Of a stretch of 22,851 nt of DNA, positions 18,863-22,851 are shown in pieces. Source of the DNA: a virus. Below the pieces are notes generated by a model that was not told the origin of the DNA, did not search any database, and saw nothing but the letters and a program-made list of their open reading frames with translations. How positions within the stretch are numbered: position 1 is the first letter of the stretch; each line of letters starts with the position of its first letter. The translations under genes were made by a program, and so were the position numbers. Location of the stretch: positions 1 to 22,851 of the IMG/VR virus record IMGVR_UViG_3300033571_011710; one strand, given 5' to 3'.

Positions 18863-19981
18863 ATGGAACTCAACGAGAAGAACATCAAGGCGGCTCAACC
18901 GGGCGACGTGCTGCGGGACGCGACGGTGCGCGGGCTGCATCTGCGCTGCTTCCCCGAAAGCAAGGGGTTCTACCTCTTTTACCGCACCAAGGCCGGCCAG
19001 CAGCGCAAGCCGAAGCTGGGCAACCACGGCCAGATCACGCTGGCTCAGGCGCGCAAGGTCGCGCAGGAGATGCTGGCCGAAGTGGCGGCGGGCCGTGACC
19101 CATCCGCCGCCCGCGCCGAGGAGCGAGCCAAACCCACCGTGGCCGATCTCTGGAAGGAGTACTACCAACGGCACGCCTCCCGTATCAAAAGTAGTAAGAC
19201 CTATGAGCGGCAGTGGAACCAGCACGTCGAGCCACGCCTTGGCCGGCTGAAGATCAAGGATGTTACCTTTCCCATGATTGCCGACATGCACGAAGCGATG
19301 GCCGGAACGCCGATCGAAGCCAACCGCGTGCTGGCCTTCGTGTCCGCGATGTTTGGCTACGCCTGCCGCCCTCTGGAGTGGCTCGACCGCAGCCCGGTGC
19401 GGGGCGTGAAGCGGTACAAGGAGACCAAGCGCCGGCGGTATATGTCAGGCGAGGAGACGGCGCGCATCGCCGAGATCCTCGACCGGGAGGCGGGCGACAA
19501 CCCGGCCAGCGTGGCGTTCCTGTACCTCCTGATCCTCACCGGGGCGCGCAAGGGCGAGATCGCGTCTGCGCGCTGGGACTGGATCAAGGGTAACGTGATC
19601 CATCTCCCAGACAGCAAGACGGGCGAGAAGCAAGTCTATCTGCCAGAGCCTGCAATGGACGTGCTGGCCCGCCTGCCGCGCACGAGCGGCACCATCACCG
19701 GCATCCTCACGCCCCAGAAGCTGTGGGAGCGCATCCGAACGGAGGCCGGGTGCCCGGATCTCCGGATGCACGATCTGCGCCACAGCTTCGCGTCTGCGGC
19801 CATGTCCGCCGGTCTGTCCCTGGCGCAGATCGGGGAACTGCTGGGCCACAAGTCCACGCAGACCACCAAGCGTTACGCCCACCTCGTTGAGGAAGCGGCA
19901 ACGGCTGCGGCCACCGCCACGGCGGACCAGATCCTGATGCGCGCAAGAAAAAGCCCCGCTCTGGAGGGAGAGCGGGGCTAG
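18863..19981 (+). CDS. int: Tyrosine recombinase (phage integrase)
   Basis: A 372-aa integrase that joins phage and host DNA at att sites. It has an N-terminal DUF4102-like arm-binding domain (about 1-80; GLHLRCFPESKGFYLFYRTK), a SAM-like core-binding domain (about 95-180), and the catalytic domain with R229 (LTGARKGEI), K252 (DSKTGEK), H303-x-x-R306 (HDLRH), H329 (LLGHK) and the nucleophile Y338 (TKRYAH). The ATG at 18863 has GGGAGGG five bases upstream; a TTG at 18830 is an alternative. The last 30 bases of the gene form the stem of a terminator used by the opposite strand. Confidence 0.93.
   Translation: MELNEKNIKAAQPGDVLRDATVRGLHLRCFPESKGFYLFYRTKAGQQRKPKLGNHGQITLAQARKVAQEMLAEVAAGRDPSAARAEERAKPTVADLWKEYYQRHASRIKSSKTYERQWNQHVEPRLGRLKIKDVTFPMIADMHEAMAGTPIEANRVLAFVSAMFGYACRPLEWLDRSPVRGVKRYKETKRRRYMSGEETARIAEILDREAGDNPASVAFLYLLILTGARKGEIASARWDWIKGNVIHLPDSKTGEKQVYLPEPAMDVLARLPRTSGTITGILTPQKLWERIRTEAGCPDLRMHDLRHSFASAAMSAGLSLAQIGELLGHKSTQTTKRYAHLVEEAATAAATATADQILMRARKSPALEGERG
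19947..19979 (-). terminator. Strong terminator of the minus-strand late operon, inside int
   Basis: AGCCCCGCTC (19952-19961) and GAGCGGGGCT (19970-19979) form a perfect 10-bp stem with an eight-base loop. On the minus strand it is followed by TTTTTCTT, as in an intrinsic terminator. It lies about 45 bases after the stop of the minus-strand metallophosphoesterase gene and within the coding end of the convergent integrase gene. On the plus strand no T-run follows, though the hairpin may still protect the integrase mRNA. Confidence 0.8.
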
Positions 19982-20023
19982 TTGTGATGCCGGGGGAGGA
20001 GGAACCGGCACCGCGGGGATTTG

Positions 20024-20980
20024 TTATTTCTCAATCTTAAACAATTCGCCCCTGAAATCAACGCCTTCCTTAACGACGCGGACCACCTCCGGCCACAGCA
20101 ATTCTCCGTCTTTGAAGGTTAACACGATGAACCCCGATCGCCAGTTGGTGGGGTTGTGTTCCAGATAGTCGGAGAACTGCGGCCCGCTTGGCTCTGCCAG
20201 TGTGCCTGTGTCCACACCCCAGCGCGTGCCGTCGTAGTCATCGAATGGCGTGACCTTCAGGCTATGGAGATGCCCCGTCACCATCGTCTTGCCTGACCAC
20301 AGGGTGTTGTTGTGCGTGGCGTGGACGCCGCCCTTGAACCGATGCTTGATGACCACGTCACCGTTGATCCAGAGCGACCAGCACGTCTGCCACTTGGGGA
20401 AGTGGCTCGCAAACCCGAACCCCTCGACGCCCTCAAACTCTCCGGCGTGCGCGGACAATTTGTTTTCGAACCGCGCATCGTGGTTGCCCAGCGGCCAGAT
20501 CAGCTTGGCGATGCCGGCGACCTTCTCGATCGCGGCCAGGTGATCCTGGCAAGCCTTCAGTTCCTGCACCACGGACGGTCGCTGCTGCCAACCGATGCGG
20601 GGGTGACGGCTGATGGACGCGCCGTCGAAGCAGTCGCCGTTGTTGACGATCGCGACCGGCTTCAGTTTGCGGATGAATTTGAGGAGGGCGAGATACGCCG
20701 TGGTGTCGATCCCCGGCCAGAAATGCGCGTCACTGAAGACGATAACCACGCCATTCTCGATGTTTAGGGTCTGGCGATCGGGGTGGGCGATGTAGTCAAA
20801 ATTCCTGAAGTGTTCAGCGTGGTGGTGGTTGGTCTTCAGCGCGATCTTGTATTTATTCTCCATCCGTCGCCGTCTCAGGTGGACGCCACGGACATCAAGA
20901 CCTAGCCGTTTGGCTACGAGCGCCGGCCTCTTCAGTTCATTCCATGCCTGTATAAATTCATCGTCCGTCCATTTTCTCAT
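20024..20980 (-). CDS. Calcineurin-like metallophosphoesterase with N-terminal HTH
   Basis: A 318-aa protein. Residues 1-40 (DDEFIQAWNELKRPALVAKR and RLGLDVRGVHLRRRR) look like a helix-turn-helix that would let the protein sit on DNA. The rest is a binuclear metallophosphoesterase: FSDAHFWP (D84, H86), NNGDCFDG (D116), PLGNHDAR (N166, H167) and MVTGHLHS (H237, H239). This layout recurs in phages, where the enzyme is often encoded near lysis genes; the substrate is unknown, possibly a nucleic acid or nucleotide. The start overlaps the endolysin stop (ATGA). It is the last gene of the minus-strand late operon before the terminator. Confidence 0.88.
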   Translation of the reverse strand: MRKWTDDEFIQAWNELKRPALVAKRLGLDVRGVHLRRRRMENKYKIALKTNHHHAEHFRNFDYIAHPDRQTLNIENGVVIVFSDAHFWPGIDTTAYLALLKFIRKLKPVAIVNNGDCFDGASISRHPRIGWQQRPSVVQELKACQDHLAAIEKVAGIAKLIWPLGNHDARFENKLSAHAGEFEGVEGFGFASHFPKWQTCWSLWINGDVVIKHRFKGGVHATHNNTLWSGKTMVTGHLHSLKVTPFDDYDGTRWGVDTGTLAEPSGPQFSDYLEHNPTNWRSGFIVLTFKDGELLWPEVVRVVKEGVDFRGELFKIEK

Positions 20981-21501
20981 GACACCCCTTTGTGAGCCAA
21001 CCCAAGAGCCGAAACCCGCACCTCCTCGACGCGGTTACGCCAGCCCTTCCCAAACACTCTCCAGATCGTCAAACGCTGCAAGAAGCCCAGCCGCCTAGCG
21101 CAGAAATCTTCGATGAACTTCTGCCGGTCCATCGACCGGATGGCGGCGATCGTCTTCGGGCCGAAGCTGCCGTCCTGCTCGACGCCGGCCACGGCCTGCG
21201 CCCACCGCGTGGCGCGTGGCGGGCCTGAGTTCACGGCGGCATCGAACACCACATAATCGACGCCGGTCGGCAACTCGTCCCCACGGATGGCGTCCCAGTA
21301 CCGCTTGCGGTAGAACAGCGAAACGTCTTCCGGGGTCAGGTCGCGCATTTCCTGCTCCGTCACCTTGCGCCCGGTCCAGGACTGCCACGCCGCGCGCGTA
21401 ACGCCCAGGTTGGTCATGCCGCCCGGATCGAGCGGGTGGTTGACGTAACCCCCCTCATGCTTCAGCACGGCGGCGAACGCCTTCCAAAAATTCTCTTTCA
21501 T
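20977..21501 (-). CDS. GH108 endolysin (lysozyme-like muramidase)
   Basis: A 174-aa cell-wall hydrolase. The N-terminal catalytic part has the family signature KHEGGYVNHPLDPGGMTNLG (E16 as catalytic acid), and the C-terminal part has a helical wall-binding-like region (AVNSGPPRATRWAQAVAGV, DGSFGPKTIAAI). It cleaves the glycan of peptidoglycan at lysis. There is no signal peptide, so it needs a holin. The ATG at 21501 was chosen because it shares a base with the previous stop; an upstream in-frame start lies inside the previous gene. The holin and spanins are on the other strand at 13706-14406. Confidence 0.92.
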   Translation of the reverse strand: MKENFWKAFAAVLKHEGGYVNHPLDPGGMTNLGVTRAAWQSWTGRKVTEQEMRDLTPEDVSLFYRKRYWDAIRGDELPTGVDYVVFDAAVNSGPPRATRWAQAVAGVEQDGSFGPKTIAAIRSMDRQKFIEDFCARRLGFLQRLTIWRVFGKGWRNRVEEVRVSALGLAHKGVS

Positions 21502-21713
21502 CAGCCTAACCGGATGTGTGTGGCGACCCACGAAACCGTGCCGCCAAAGAGTGATGCGAACATCATCCCGGCCCACAGCCCCCCGCGCGATTTGTTCGCC
21601 ATCTCAAGCAGCGCCTTCACGTCCTTCTGGAGATCCGTGACCTGTTTCTCCATCGTTTCGACTTGCTTCATGAGAGCGCCAAACTGTACGGGGTTCATTT
21701 CGTGGTCAGGCAC
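21501..21713 (-). CDS. Coiled-coil, tail-anchored membrane protein (XhlA/holin-like)
   Basis: A 70-aa protein. The first half is a coiled coil (FGALMKQVETMEKQVTDLQK then DVKALLEMANKS), followed by a hydrophobic span (GLWAGMMFASLFGGTVSWVA) and a short basic end. This is the layout of XhlA-type haemolysin/lysis accessory proteins and small holin-like proteins. Next to the endolysin it is probably a lysis partner or a second holin. The start is the GTG at 21713 with GGAG six bases before it; an ATG five codons later is an alternative. Its stop overlaps the endolysin start. Confidence 0.75.
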   Translation of the reverse strand: MPDHEMNPVQFGALMKQVETMEKQVTDLQKDVKALLEMANKSRGGLWAGMMFASLFGGTVSWVATHIRLG

Positions 21714-21724
21714 GGCTCGCTCCT

Positions 21725-22357
21725 TTAATCGTAGATGACGTTGACGCTACCCAGATCGAATGTGTCGGTGCCGTTGCTGGTGGTGACACGGACGAATGTC
21801 AGCGCGCCTGCAAGCGTGACCTGTCCTGCTGTCGTGAAGGTTCGCGCGACAGCCGTCTGCGTGAAAACACCGTGAACGACCCAGATGTTGGCGGCGGCGT
21901 CCAACAAGCTGATGTCCATCGCGCCGCTATACAATTCAGCCGCTGCCGGGACGCTGTTGTAGATGTCGAAACCGGCGGTCTGGCTGGCTGTCGAAACTGC
22001 CGCCGACGCCATGACGCTACCCGCGCCAAGGTAGCCGCTCGTGGCGGCACCGCCCGACGTTCCAAGCCTGACCCGGATCAGCGCTGTGCCGCTAAGGCTG
22101 ACGCCGTTGAACATGACGCGGATGCGCCGCGCCCACGAGGGAATAGTGAAGTCTTTCTCCGTGCCGCTGGCCGTGGTCTGCACCGTCGCCAGCGTGAGGG
22201 GCTGGGACAGCTTCGCCGGCGTGACGTTGGCGTTGAGGATCTTGACCGTCGTGACGGCATCCGCCGCCAGTTCCGCCGCCCCAACGGCGTTTGCTGCGAT
22301 CAACGTTGCGTTGACCGCATCAGTGGCAATCACGTCGTTGGTAACGAACTGGGTCAT
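21725..22357 (-). CDS. Tail-fibre or tail-tip structural protein
   Basis: A 210-aa protein. The N-terminal third is Ala/Val/Thr-rich with repeated short strands (NDVIATDAVNATLIAANAVG, LAADAVTTVKILNANVTPAK), a common stalk pattern of phage fibres. The rest is beta-rich with Gly, Ser and Thr (FTIPSWARRIRVMFNGVSLS, and LRxRLGTSGG-like segments) and ends TFDLGSVNVIYD. It is probably a receptor-binding or appendage domain of the tail. It overlaps the previous gene by four bases (ATGA). Function is inferred from composition and position. Confidence 0.65.
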   Translation of the reverse strand: MTQFVTNDVIATDAVNATLIAANAVGAAELAADAVTTVKILNANVTPAKLSQPLTLATVQTTASGTEKDFTIPSWARRIRVMFNGVSLSGTALIRVRLGTSGGAATSGYLGAGSVMASAAVSTASQTAGFDIYNSVPAAAELYSGAMDISLLDAAANIWVVHGVFTQTAVARTFTTAGQVTLAGALTFVRVTTSNGTDTFDLGSVNVIYD

Positions 22358-22512
22358 GTCACGGGTTCAACCTCATGGAACGCCGCGACCACTTTGACGC
22401 CGTCAACATCGAGCCAGACTTGTGACGAGCCGGGAACGGGGTTCAGGTCGATGACGGTGGCGATGCGGTTAAAGAAGGGGCCGTCTTCGGTGATGCGGAC
22501 TTTGTTTTTCAT
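22354..22512 (-). CDS. 52-aa hypothetical protein between fibre genes
   Basis: A short gene with an excellent ribosome-binding site (AGGAGGAACC right before the ATG at 22512). The product, MKNKVRITEDGPFFNRIATV then DLNPVPGSSQVWLDVDGVKV, is beta-rich with no recognised family. It ends with a four-base overlap to the next fibre gene, so it is translated as part of the tail operon. It may be a small tail or chaperone protein; that is a guess from position. Confidence 0.7.
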   Translation of the reverse strand: MKNKVRITEDGPFFNRIATVIDLNPVPGSSQVWLDVDGVKVVAAFHEVEPVT

Positions 22513-22520
22513 GGTTCCTC

Positions 22521-22851
22521 CTACGACGATGCGACCAGGCCAAGGTCTTTGAGGGCTTTGACGATGTCGCTGATGCGATACGCCCTTGTTCCAACGCCGC
22601 CCGTAAACGTGCTTGCGTCGTTGACCGCCGTGCCTGTTCCGGCGGTGAACCCTGTCGTTGTTCCTGTGGTGTTTGGCTGCGCCACGGGCGTAGCCGCAAA
22701 GAAGCCGATGCCCGTGTTGTTCAGTTCCAGTCGGGTCGTGCTGTTGACCTGATACCGGAAATAAGACGCGGAACTGTCCGAGTTCCAAAGCATGCCGTCT
22801 GTGGCACCCGTCAGCAGCGAAGCGGTGAAGTTGACGGAAGCCGTCTTGAAC
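22521..22851 (-). CDS. Tail-fibre protein, C-terminal part
   Basis: A gene open to the right edge; about 110 codons are visible. The reading begins (at the edge) FKTASVNFTASLLTGATDG and continues MLWNSDSSASYFRYQVNSTT, LELNNTGIGFF and AATPVAQPNTTGTTTGFTAG. It ends with GTRAYRISDIVKALKDLGLV. A beta-rich, Thr/Gly/Asn-rich region followed by a short C-terminal helix (YRISDIVKALKDLG) is a common ending of phage tail-fibre or spike proteins. The N-terminal part lies outside the window, so size is unknown. Confidence 0.8.
   Translation of the reverse strand, partial: FKTASVNFTASLLTGATDGMLWNSDSSASYFRYQVNSTTRLELNNTGIGFFAATPVAQPNTTGTTTGFTAGTGTAVNDASTFTGGVGTRAYRISDIVKALKDLGLVASS

Noticed and set aside
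1-22851. tRNA genes
   Set aside because: No cloverleaf-like sequence was noticed by eye; a tRNA scan would be needed to exclude one, especially near the integrase as an attachment site.

Overview
The window looks like the non-structural arc of a temperate, tailed bacteriophage (free genome or prophage) with a T7-type (podovirus-like) head-tail connector. The DNA is GC-rich overall. The gene families (YdaS/Cro-like HTH protein, Pam3-gp28-like holin, Cys-rich DUF7227-like protein, family A polymerase plus Prim-Pol/helicase) are ones I associate mostly with phages of Alphaproteobacteria. That host guess is an inference; no host gene or tRNA was seen.

Layout. (1) 1-3440, minus strand: the head of the late operon, read leftward: small terminase, a 59-aa protein, large terminase, two short related proteins, and a portal that runs off the left edge. 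(2) 3529-6544, plus strand: ten short, mostly unrecognised genes. They have visibly lower GC, a repeated leader around GGAGGGATAGAACATG, several intergenic palindromes and one Cys-rich protein of a known uncharacterised family. (3) 6545-7595: a control region of about 1 kb with two overlapping tiny membrane-protein genes on the minus strand, a probable minus-strand terminator, and a 620-nt AT-rich non-coding stretch with repeats, which may be an origin and/or an immunity region. (4) 7596-18725, plus strand: a tightly overlapping replication/recombination operon. It carries an HTH regulator, two small proteins, a RuvC-like resolvase, a DUF3310 protein, an SNF2-type helicase, a Pro-rich protein, a PD-(D/E)XK nuclease, a DUF2815 ssDNA-binding protein, endonuclease VII, a TSCPD-like protein and a zincin-like peptidase. 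These are followed by a holin, an Rz/Rz1 spanin pair, DNA polymerase I, a Prim-Pol/helicase and an excisionase-like HTH. (5) 18752-19981: a promoter with an inverted repeat, then a tyrosine integrase. (6) 20024-22851, minus strand: the tail end of the late operon (tail-fibre proteins, a coiled-coil membrane protein, GH108 endolysin, metallophosphoesterase), ending at a strong terminator that lies inside the 3' end of the integrase gene.

If the molecule is circular or circularly permuted, both minus-strand blocks are the two ends of one late operon. It would start near 3440, leave at the left edge, re-enter at the right edge and stop near 19950. The lysis functions are split: holin and spanins sit in the replication operon immediately before polA, while the endolysin sits in the late operon on the other strand.

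Most notable signals: a 36-nt segment shared between the HTH gene and the DUF3310 gene, next to a tandem 33-nt duplication; a motif shared by the two plus-strand operon leaders (3529 and 7524), with GTTAC/GTAAC inverted repeats ahead of several operons; the two hidden membrane micro-ORFs; the split lysis cassette; and a 63-nt Arg-rich repeat in endonuclease VII.
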